Part shown: positions 1 through 8,636 of the stretch, piece after piece
Position numbering within the stretch: position 1 is the first letter of the stretch
Layout of the letters: each line of letters begins with the position of its first letter
DNA from: Purshia tridentata
Lineage: Eukaryota > Streptophyta > Magnoliopsida > Rosales > Rosaceae
Assembly: GCA_003254885.1 (NCBI GenBank)
Contig: QANT01000520.1
Span: 1 to 20,242, forward strand
DNA length: 20,242 nt
Direction: 5' to 3'
The notes under the pieces: generated by a model
The model's database searches: none
Seen by the model: the letters and a program-made list of their open reading frames with translations, nothing else
What the model was told of the DNA's origin: nothing
Translations under genes and position numbers: made by a program

Positions 1-384
1 TATACCTTATTTTAATTTAAGTTAATAATTTTTTTTGTTAAGACACACAATAGGATTTAGGGTTTAGTTTAGGGTATGAGAATAAGATAATGGATATATA
101 TTAGTGTTTAGGGTATTTTTAATTAATTTTATATAAAATTTATTATATAAATTATAAATTATATGTTTTATATGTTATAAAACATATGCAATATTAAATA
201 AAAACTTCATATCCCAAATTTCATATTTCAATCCCCAAAACTTCAAACCTCAAACACAAAAAGTTTATTTTATTTTATTTAACTCACTTGTCCCTATACC
301 TTCTTTCCCAGTTTCCCACGGTACTCATCATCACTCATCATTCATGATTTCATCCATCCTCTCCTTTATCTTATATTCTTATTT
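1..384. other. AT-rich flank, no gene seen
   Basis: No coding region is visible. The stretch is very AT-rich. Around 53-75 there is a short run of degenerate plant telomere-like units (TTTAGGG, TTTAG, TTTAGGG), too short to mean more than chance or a telobox. From 385 onward the sequence matches the inverted complement of 5339 and below, so this flank lies outside the transposon. Confidence 0.6.
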
Positions 385-1414
385 GAATAATACTTGGGTA
401 CTCAACCTTGAGGACCCAGTTGTCCTCAAAAACTGATGTGGACCAATCACTAGGCTGCACATGTTTTCCCCATTAAAAAAACCCAAATATGAACTAAATG
501 GCAAGTTTTTGACGATGTTAACATTAAAATGCAGCCTTTCATTCCTCTCTATCCTACAATTCTAAGCCAACTCCAAAAATAACTCGCCATGGACTCTGAT
601 GACGGCCGACCAAGGGATGCCGAGGACTGCTGGCTAGACTTCGACAACCAGCCACCAAACACTGCTGATGACCCCATTGATTCTCCCATATTTCACGACC
701 GTGTATCTTTCTCCCTATAATCTACAATATGCACCTACTTTTTCATTTTCTTGATTTCTATTTTTCCTTTGATTTGATTTGATTTCTATTGTTTCTTGCT
801 TTTATTGAACATTCAATATATTTCAAAGTATGATTTCAGAAACTGATTTTTGTAAATTAATATGAAATATTGGGGCTTTTTTTGTTATATTCATGATAGT
901 GACGAACAGAGTGTTAAGCAAGCTTGTAATGTCTTAGTACAGGGCTTCTGTTTAGTACAGTTGTAAGGCTAGCTATTATGTGACTAGTAGGGTTTGTTTT
1001 GATTTTAGTTGATTGTTGACTTGTATAAAAGGCTATTAAAGCCCATTCTTCTGTAAGTCGATTATTCTCTCAAATAATAAAGAATTACTTTTTTCTCTAT
1101 TTCGTAGCTTCATCTTCTTCTCTGTTCTTCATTTTCTTTTCTTTGGCTTTAGTTTTAATGGTTATCACAGAGAACATTATAGTTGCAAATAATCAAGTTT
1201 TTTTTTTTTTAAAATAAATAATATAGATTGTAGGTTCATGATATATATTGCAGGTTTTAGAGAATATAGATAGCACAAACCAAAGGAGCCAGTCACATTA
1301 TAGTTGCAAATAATCAAGTTTTTTTTTTTTAATAAATAATATAGATTGTAGGTTCATGATATATATTGCAGGTTCTGGAGAATATAGATAGTACAAACCA
1401 AAGGAGATAGTCAT
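385..1414 (+). repeat. Left terminal inverted repeat of the MULE, split by a 474-bp segment
   Basis: The outer part (385-514) matches the inverse complement of about 5214-5339. The inner part (about 989-1414) matches that of about 4826-5213. Bases 515-988 have no counterpart in the right arm and hold the putative first transposase exon. The inner part contains TATAAAA at 1024-1030 and a 121-bp tandem duplication (1174-1294 and 1295-1413) that doubles an intron end and exon start. Confidence 0.8.
1174..1413 (+). repeat. 121-bp tandem duplication inside the left TIR
   Basis: The unit from ACATTATAGTTGCAAATAAT to the AGTC after CCAAAGGAGC is present twice in a row, starting at 1174 and 1295. 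Each unit includes a poly-T run, the putative acceptor TATATTGCAG and the start of the second transposase exon, so the acceptor is doubled. The copies differ at a few bases, including the change that makes a TAG stop in the second copy. Confidence 0.85.
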
Positions 1415-1482
1415 TAATTGGTGATGAATTAGATTTCTATGGTGAGGGTCACTGTCATTCACCTACTTATGAGCCAGATAAA

Positions 1483-1639
1483 TGTTAGGATCGATTAGAT
1501 AGAATGGAAAAACACAAACTCAAAACCAATAAAGAAATAGGCAAGAGAAAAAGGTAAATAAGGACAACAAGGATTTAACGTGGTTCGGCAGTGTGCCTAC
1601 GTCCACGGGCAGCGATATCAAAATATCTCCACTATATCA
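1483..1639 (+). mobile_element. LTR-retrotransposon-like fragment inside the transposase, ending at a gap
   Basis: The match to the transposase frame stops at 1482 (GAG CCA GAT AAA) and resumes only after the N (TGC TCA AAA GAA). The intervening bases start with TGTTAGGA, as plant LTRs often do. They contain the run ACGTGGTTCGGC followed by GCCTACGTCCACGGGC, a sequence seen in many plant LTR and TRIM elements. The N at 1640 probably stands for the rest of the insertion plus the missing N-terminal part of the zinc finger. The family is not identified. Confidence 0.55.
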
Positions 1640-1640
1640 N
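1640..1640. other. Unresolved base / collapsed assembly gap
   Basis: A single N sits exactly where the LTR-like sequence meets the resumed transposase frame. By comparison with FAR1-type proteins, a few dozen residues before CSKEGHR are missing here, so real sequence is probably absent. Confidence 0.6.
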
Positions 1641-4120
1641 TTGCTCAAAAGAAGGTCATCGAAGGGATAACAGACATGAAGGTGCAGCTTATTCTGTACC
1701 AATTTCAAGGGTTGGGTGTGAAGCTCATATGCTTTGCAAACTCAAGATAATGGAAAATTTATGATTGTGTCATTTAATAGAACTCATAATCATGAGTTGA
1801 TTTGAACACCTATGAAGCATATGCTAAAGATTAATCGATCTATGTCTAAAGCTCAGAAGGCATATGCTGATGATGCAGACGAGTCAGGGATATCTATAAA
1901 AGCAGCAGTGGAGTTGATGAGTACAGAAGTTGGAGGGCGAGAAAATGTTGGCTTTATGGATAAAGATTATCGAAATTACATACATAAGAAGCAAAAGTTA
2001 AAAATGGAAAAGGGAGATGCCGGGGCTATTTTGCAGTACTTTCAAAAAATGAAGGAAGATAATTCATCTTATTTTTATTCAATGCAACTTGACGAAGATG
2101 ACATGATCACAAATATTTTTTGGGCAGATGCACGTTCAGTAAGTGATTATGGTATTTTTGGGGATGTTATTTGCTTTGACACAACTTATCAAACAAATGA
2201 ATATGGTAGACCATTTGCACCATTTATTGGAGTTAATCAGCACAAGCAAACTGTTTTATTTGGTGCAGCTTTACTATATGATGAAACCACCGAGTCTTTT
2301 AAGTGGTTGTTTGAGACTTTCCTTGCAGCAATGTCTAGAAAACATCCAAAGACCATACTTACAGACCAATCTGCTGCAATGGCAAGCGCAATATCACAAG
2401 TTTTTCCTCGAGCTCATCATCGATTATGTGTTTGGCATATTTACCAGAATGCCGCTAAGAATTTGAGTCATGTATTTCATGGATCAAATCAATTCTCTTA
2501 TGATCTTAGTAATTGTATTTATGATTATGAAGATGAAGAGGAATGGTCATCTGCATGGAATGATATGCTTGAAAAGTATGTTCTCAAGGAGAATAAATGG
2601 TTGAAAGAATTATTTGCTCTCAGGGAGAAATGGGCATTAGTGTATGGGAGACACACTTTCACTGCAGACATGATGAGTACACAACGTAATGAAAGTATGA
2701 ATAATATATTAAAAAAATACTTGATGCCAAGTCATAATCTTTTGCGTTTCTTTGAACATTATGAGAGAGTTTTGGCTGATCGAAGATATGAGGAATTAAT
2801 TGCTGACTTTAAGATGATTCAAACCACTCCAATATTATGTTCTAATGTGGAGATGTTGCAACATGCAGTGGAGGTTTATACCCCAGAGATTTTTAAACTC
2901 TTCCAAAAAGAGTACATGCGTATTCTTGATTGTAGCATCTACAAAGTTAGCAAGTCTGATATGACATGTGAGTACAGAGTTTCTTACAGGGGTAAATCTG
3001 AGCATTTGGTGGAATTTGATGCTTCAACATTAAAGGTAAATTGTAGTTGCATGAAGTTCACTTTTGTTGGGATTTTATGTTCCCATGCACTAAAAGTGTT
3101 AGATAAGAAGAATGTGAAAAGTATCCCTCTTGATTACATATTAAAGCGGTGGACAAGAGACGCAAAGGCTAGGAGCATCACTCATTATTATGAAAGTGAG
3201 ACCAAATGGCAACCCTATGGAGTCTATTGGGAAACGTTATAGCCATCTATGTCGTAATTTCCGTGAAATTACATCTGTTGCAGCAAAGCATGAGAAGTTG
3301 ACATCATATGCACATGAGCATTCAATCAAGTTTCTTAAAAATCTGGAAGACATGAAGAAACATCTTTTTCTAGATAATGTGTGTGTTGATCAAAATTTAA
3401 AAGGTAAAGCTTTGGTGGGTGGAGGTGGTGAAAATGAGCAAGAAGAAATTATACGAGCACGTGGAGTTAAAAGAAAAGCCACAGTTGGACGACCACGTAA
3501 AAGATTGAAAGACCCACTTGAAAGGCGAAAGCATACATCACAAAAAAAAGCCACAAAAAGATTAACTAGAAAACAATTATCCATGCAGGTACTTGTTTTA
3601 AACTTTCATTAAATCAATTAAGCTAATATATTGTCATATTTATTTTTATTCTTGGTTTATTTTTCCTTTTTGATAATACAGGATAAAACTATCATTGGTG
3701 GCACTACAAAAGAGCTAACTGGAATTGGACATCAGTTATTAACTCAAGTCAGATATTTTATCTAAGCACAACTTAATGCAGAAGAACTTTACTTCTATGT
3801 TTTTTTTTTTTATCAAGTAGTGCTCTGTTTCTTTGTGGCATATGATCTGGGGATGTTTTGTCATAAATTAAAAATTTTTATTAAGTTCTAAACAGGAATC
3901 CTATATTATTACTGGAACCCAAGTTGGTGCAACTACATACTTGGAGCAAGATAACATGTCGTTTACTCAAATGCTACAGGTAACTTATATATAATTAAAG
4001 AAAGGTTGATATTGTTTATCTAATTTTTTCATATCAAGTATTTTGTTCCTTTTTTTGTAGGAAGCTATGATGCATTACAGTGGGACTTCAAAAATTAATG
4101 AAATTAGAGGCAAAGATTAA

Positions 4121-4583
4121 TTTGAGACTTTAGATGCAGCTCTAGATTTAGCTGCATTACAATGAGATTTTTTTGTCAGTATATGCAGTTGGAAATCAAG
4201 TATTTTGTGGATTTGTAAAGCACACTAAAGGTTTAAGAGTGACATTAGATTCTCTACATGTACTCATGAGCTGCCAAGGTTTTTTAGTTCTTGTACAATT
4301 CAGCTGTATTAGATTCTCTATTTGTACCAAAATATATATATATATATATATATTTATGGAACTTGGCCAAAAAAATATTTGAAATCATTCACATTTCAGT
4401 GAAAATGGTCTAGTTGTTTTTCATGTGAAATTTTCAAATTGTTACATAAATATATTGAATTAACAAATCAGAATTATAATTCTGAGTATTATTTCTTGAT
4501 GATCAAAACACACACAAATATTTGATAAAGCAAAATTATTCGATTAACTACAAGCTAGCTATATAATGAGGACTATATAATGA
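4121..4583. other. Transposase 3' flank with TA microsatellite
   Basis: No coding sequence is seen after the TAA at 4118-4120. A dinucleotide AT/TA run occupies about 4331-4353. The rest is AT-rich and likely holds the 3' untranslated region of the transposase. Confidence 0.5.
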
Positions 4584-4712
4584 GGATGGGTTGAATTGAG
4601 ACTTCAAAAACTCCTTCAGCATCCGTGTTACATTCTTCATGGTGGGTCTTCAACAAATCCTTCAAGCATATGTGCCAAAATGCCATAACTGTAAACATCT
4701 ACCTTCATTGTT
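4584..4712 (-). pseudogene. Receptor-like kinase fragment carried inside the MULE
   Basis: On the minus strand, one frame reads KVDVYSYGILAHMLEG and a second reads PTMKNVTRMLKEFL. The first resembles kinase subdomain IX (K-x-DVYSYG) and the second the C-terminal lobe of plant receptor-like kinases (R-P-x-M-x-x-V-x-x-ML). In a whole kinase these are separated by several dozen residues, so this is a deleted and frameshifted scrap. It lies between the transposase and the right TIR, as expected for a host fragment acquired by a MULE. The parent gene cannot be named. Confidence 0.5.
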
Positions 4713-4785
4713 GTGAAAAAATCAACAATTCATGATATTACAAAATCGATAAAGCAACAGTTAGAATTCATGAACAAATATTATA

Positions 4786-4953
4786 AAAAAAAAAAAAAAT
4801 CTCATAAAGCAACAGTTAGAAAACAAATGACTGGCTCCTTTGGTTTGTACTATCTATATTCTCCAGAACAAAAAAAAAAAAAATCTCATAAAGCAATAGT
4901 TAGAAAACAAATGACTGGCTCATTTGGTTTGTATTATCTATATTCTCCAGAAC
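4786..4953 (+). repeat. 84-bp tandem duplication at the inner edge of the right TIR
   Basis: A unit running from a poly-A tract through TCTCATAAAGCAAYAGTTAG to CTATATTCTCCAGAAC occurs twice with a period of 84. A third, partial copy (AAAGCAACAGTTAGA) lies just upstream near 4751. The unit differs in length and boundaries from the duplication in the left arm. Confidence 0.8.
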
Positions 4954-5339
4954 CTGCAATATATATCATGAACCTATAATCTATATTATTTATAAAAAAA
5001 AAAAACTTAATTATTTGCAACTATAATGTTCTTTGTGATAACCAAATAAGCCAAAGAAAAGAAAATGAAGAACAGAGAAGAAGATGAAGCTACGAAATAG
5101 AGAGAAAAGTAATTCTTTATTATTTGAGAGAATGATCGGCTTACAGAAGAATGGGCTTTAACAGCCTTTTATACAAGTAAACAATCAACTAAAATCAAAA
5201 CAAACCCTGCGTCAACAACTTGCCATTCAATTCATATTTGGGTTTTTTTAATAAGAAAAACAGGTGTAAGTTAGTGATTGGTCTATATTAATTTTTGAGG
5301 ACAGCTGGGTCCTCAAGGTTGAGGACCCAAGCATTATCC
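4826..5339 (-). repeat. Right terminal inverted repeat of the MULE
   Basis: The inverse complement aligns with the left arm with few differences, including the poly-A/T tract, the run ending in TATATATTGCAG, the TATA box (5167-5173 on the minus strand) and the tip palindromes. It lacks the 474 bp present in the left arm. Its inner edge carries its own tandem duplication (period 84), so the duplicated motif ATGACTGGCTC appears twice. Confidence 0.82.
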
Positions 5340-6044
5340 TTAAAAAAAAATCAATCAGAGACATTTACGCAATTATGTTTACCTGCTCACCATAGAGCAG
5401 GGAATTTCCCTGCTCACCTAACCTCAAAAGAGTGGTTAGCACTATATTATATTAAACAATTAGCTTTAGAGCATTTTGGCATGTATATATATACAGAATC
5501 GTTCAAGTGCGGATGTGCATATGTGCCACTAAGAGCTTAATAGGTCTGCCGAGAGCTCAGTGAAGTTTTTTACAACAGGCCAGCACTTCTTCTGCCCCTT
5601 TTTTAGGTTATTGACTGATAGATTTACCTCACATCCTCTAGAGCTATAGAATTACTTTTGTGGATGGAAGTGTTATGTTAGGGTTTTTAACAGTAGGATT
5701 TTGGACTTTGGGAAATCAAGTCTGAGCACTCAATATAGAAAAATTTTACACTACCGAGCGCTCGACACTAGTTGTAAATATGCGAACATTTGCACCTGAA
5801 TGGCCATGTATATATATATAGTCACTTGGGACGTAGTTGCATATATACCCACATAATTTAGGGGGTGATATAGAAAATGTGAACAGCTCACTAAATTCTC
5901 TCATAAATTGAAGTACACATCATGCTTTCCAGTGCTTAATTAAGTGAAAATTAAGATAATTATAAAGAATTTGGTGGGATATTATCTGCATAAACAATGA
6001 ATGGCCGGGCTGTATAGTTACATAATATGTTCTCAAAAATAAAT
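5340..6044. other. Spacer between MULE and GT61 gene, no gene seen
   Basis: Short open frames here have no recognisable content. The part nearest 6044 should contain the 3' untranslated region and poly(A) site of the minus-strand GT61 gene. A short TA run lies near 5811-5820. Confidence 0.5.
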
Positions 6045-8556
6045 CTAACTACAAAAACAACCATTAGAGCTTGAGGCAGCACCCTTTGTTGCTTCTTCAA
6101 TCTTCCTAGTCTTGACCTCATTGAGAACATTTGTAGTCCATTGAGCAAAGTGGGTCTCATTGTATCCAATTCTGCCATTCTTGTAGATGGACATGCAGCG
6201 ACGATCATCTTCAGCATATGGGCAAGGGTCTCCATTCGGGTCACGCCAAGCTCCTTGGTGTCTCATTCCCGACCAGCTGGCGATCCAGTGGTACACATAT
6301 TGGCCTACACCAGCCAGCTTTAGCCAACCTCTAGGGAAAAACTCCATAACACTACTGTTTCTGTCCATCAAGAACATGTTGGTCAATTGTGCACCATGTG
6401 GGGATACCAAAATGTCTGTGGAACTCATCAGCTTCACCTGGATATATTCAACAATCAATTATCAAAATTTCAGTCTCTATATGCTAATATTCTAAAATAA
6501 GCACACATAGTATATAATTAATATGTCTAACAATCACTCTATTATCCCACTGATCTCCTCTAATGCTTTCCAGATATATCCTTACACTGAAATCCAGTTA
6601 AAAATAATATAAATATTCTCCCCCTCTCGCATGCACTCATTTTGAAGTGCTTATAATATGTTATAAATCAAAAGGTTACCTACCACTATTTTTAGTACGG
6701 AGTGCGTCGCTTACTCACTTCGATCGGTATCTAATTCTTATTGAACAAAGTTCATGATTTGTTCTTCTGTATAAAAAAAATTTAGACTTTTGTAATTATA
6801 ATGATCATCCAATAAGAAGTAGTTTAATTTTTTTCAAACCAACCCTTTGAAATTTAGAAGACATATTGATCGATTCTAAGTTTTTAACTATTGGAAAAGC
6901 TTCTTAAGAGGGATCTCTTTTGACAAGAATCAAAAGAGATTGCATTGTTCGGAATATCTTGTATTTTTTTTTTTTGGCCACGGGGAGAAGCATTGACTAC
7001 AGTAGAAACAAGAAGAAAACTTATAAATCAATCTAGAGGGAGTCCATCAGCAAGCAAAGAAGATGGGGGTGTCTCCACCCAACCTGGTCTCTGGGATATC
7101 TTGAATTTTCTAACAAATATTTTGAACAGTCCAATTTTTAGATGTATATTTAAAAATTATCTTTACAAAAAATTATCAAAATTGAAACTCGTTTAATCAT
7201 TAATTATCATTTTGATTATTTTAGTGTTAATCAGAAACAATATTGTATTCATCTATTTATATTGCTAAAGAGAACTGCAAAACATTATGATAGGTTTTAT
7301 AATTTGATCTTCAATTTTTTTATTTGTAAATTAATTTAAGTTTTGTAAGATTTTAATAAAAGTTAAATGAATGTGAAAAATGCATTATTAGATTAATTTA
7401 ATAATATTATATACCTCTAATTGACAAAAGGTGAGATTATGCGCACCTGGTCACAAAAGGTAAGATTATTGGAGTAAGCCACAGTCATCCGGCAACCCTC
7501 CACCTTCGCACACTCCCTCTCGAAGATCCCAACCACCGCACTCTCGTTCTTGAACGATCTCGCCCCCGTCCTCATAAACAACGTCATCCCAATTCCAACC
7601 GTCCGATCACCGCCCTCTGACGTCTTCATCATCATCTTCTCTCCCAAGCTCACATTACAGTATACTCTCGCCTTGCACCTCATCAGATCATACACCTCCA
7701 GCCTCCTCTCCCTCGACATCCCACCCTCGTTGTGCCTCATCACCACTGCCTTCTCGAAACACACCGCCCTCCCTTCCTCGACCCCGTCGAACACCTCAAT
7801 CCGCGGCTGCTCGCCGAAAGTGGCCGCCATCAGAGTCCTCAGCCACACTCCCATCCCCGCCCTCATCTCCCCACGGTGGTACAAAATCCACCGGTCAGGA
7901 ATGGCACAAAAATTCTTCTTGTGCCACGCAATAAATGGCACGACCGCAGATAGGCCGTGCCATATGTTGTCGTAATTGTAGTGATTGTATGACACGAAGG
8001 TGAGGCCCGGGAGGAGGGTGGCGTTGGCGGGGAGTGCCTCGGGCCAGGAGAGGCCGTACGAGTTCCAGGAGCCGTCGTGGTCGTCGCGGCCTTTGAGGCA
8101 GAGGAGCCTGCCGTGGGAGTTTTGGGAAGGGAATTGCTGGTACTGCACTTCTCCCGGCTGGTCTTGGGTGTCGTACAAAGAGCTCATGAACCACGTGTGG
8201 CCTACGAGGGCGGCGGGGGAGTAACGTAGGTCTTTTAGAGGGAGAAATGTGACCGCGAGGCGGAGTTTGTCGGTTATTGCTTTGAGCTCGGCGGTGTGGT
8301 TGGTGGCGGTGGTGGTGTTGATGACTCGTTGCCACTGCTGGAGGAGAGAGTGGGGCCATGAAGGGGGGTCGACTGGGGTTTGGAGGGACTGAACATGGAA
8401 TATTATGAAGAGGGTGACGCAGGCGGCGAGGAGGTAGATGGAGAGTTTTGGGGAGTAGAAAGAGAAGCGTGAGACGCCTGATGAGAGGCTGCGTTTGAGA
8501 TGGGGAGGTTTGTTGGGCGTTCTTTCGTCTAATTCTGGTGTTGCCTTGATAATCAT
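6045..8556 (-). CDS. GT61 family glycosyltransferase (DUF563), 500 aa, two exons
   Basis: Exon 1 runs 8556 to 7447 (370 codons) and exon 2 runs 6437 to 6045 (130 codons plus TAG). The donor CAG|GTGCGC and acceptor CCAG|GTGAAG are both phase 0. The product is a type II membrane protein: a basic N-terminus, one membrane segment at about residues 37-54 (IYLLAACVTLFIIFHV), then a lumenal domain. YNHYNYDNIWHG (about 190-201) and SPHGAQLTN (382-390) are GT61 hallmarks, and several N-x-S/T sites (for example NTT, NHT, NAT) suit a glycosylated Golgi enzyme. GT61 members move xylose, arabinose or GlcNAc onto glycans; the substrate here cannot be read from sequence. I chose the ATG at 8556 because the upstream in-frame extension is only microsatellite-coded Arg-Glu repeats and lacks conserved content. 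Length is typical and I see no damage. Confidence 0.9.
6438..7446 (-). other. Intron of the GT61 gene
   Basis: The 1009-bp intron has GT-AG borders. It contains a poly-T tract near 6965-6976 followed by a more GC-balanced stretch (about 6977-7110) that reads openly on the plus strand but matches no family I recognise. A near-repeat, ACAAAAGGTRAGATTAT, lies on each side of the donor (7424-7440 and 7453-7469). Confidence 0.7.
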
Positions 8557-8579
8557 GGCGACAACAATAGGGATAATGT

Positions 8580-8581
<2 letters not shown>

Positions 8582-8634
<53 letters not shown>
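8582..8634 (-). repeat. (GA)n microsatellite in the 5' leader of the GT61 gene
   Basis: About 26 uninterrupted CT units on the plus strand, GA on the coding strand, end roughly 25 bases upstream of the ATG at 8556. GA tracts in plant 5' leaders can bind GAGA-binding BBR/BPC proteins. That role here is inferred from position only. Confidence 0.85.

Positions 8635-8636
<2 letters not shown>

Larger units (their letters stand above)
590..4120 (+). pseudogene. FAR1/FHY3-clade MULE transposase, broken
   Basis: The main open frame (1812-3242) holds a MULE transposase core with catalytic-type acids at D123 (in FDTTY), D185 (in LTDQ) and E294 (in QRNES), then a SWIM zinc finger, C411-x-C413-x9-C423-x-H425. 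Upstream, after the N at 1640, a FAR1-type DNA-binding finger is readable in two frames (CSKEGHR, RVGCEAHM, then NGKF and HNHEL). The 3' part is in another frame (3190-3588, basic tail), followed by phase-0 exons at 3682-3747, 3896-3979 and 4061-4120, ending in TAA. An acidic first exon (590-702, starting MDSDDG, donor CGT|GTATCT) joined to exon 2 from 1372 (VLENIDSTNQ) is inferred. Damage: TAG at 1408-1410, an LTR fragment at 1483, a gap at 1640, a frameshift near 1745, TGA at 1803-1805, and a frameshift near 3195-3220. In an intact form it would cut and rejoin DNA in the nucleus. Confidence 0.8.
385..5339 (+). mobile_element. Mutator-like element (MULE) with long TIRs and a FAR1-clade transposase
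   Basis: The two ends are long inverted copies of each other. The left end reads GAATAATACTTGGGTACTCA and the right end, on the other strand, reads GGATAATGCTTGGGTCCTCA. The match continues through the terminal palindromes, a CCAAT box, a TATA box and a poly-T tract. Between the arms lies a gene for a MULE-type transposase of the FAR1/FHY3 group, with a degenerate FAR1-type zinc finger, a DDE core and a SWIM finger. Long TIRs plus this transposase point to a Mutator-superfamily element and not to a domesticated FAR1-RELATED SEQUENCE gene. I could not find a clean 9-11 bp target duplication: the 9 bases before 385 and after 5339 do not match, so the exact ends are uncertain by a few bases or the duplication has decayed. 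Stops and frameshifts in the transposase make it non-autonomous now. Confidence 0.85.

Noticed and set aside
53..75. Telomere-like TTTAGGG run
   Set aside because: Only about three degenerate units; too short for an interstitial telomere block.
385..5348. 9-bp target duplication for the large MULE
   Set aside because: The bases before 385 (TTCTTATTT) and after 5339 (TTAAAAAAA) do not match, and shifting the ends by one base does not help.
6961..7110. Possible gene fragment inside the GT61 intron
   Set aside because: It reads openly but matches no family I know and has no repeat copy in the window; left as intron.
7550..7975. Plus-strand frame opposite the GT61 gene
   Set aside because: Antisense shadow of conserved coding sequence on the other strand.
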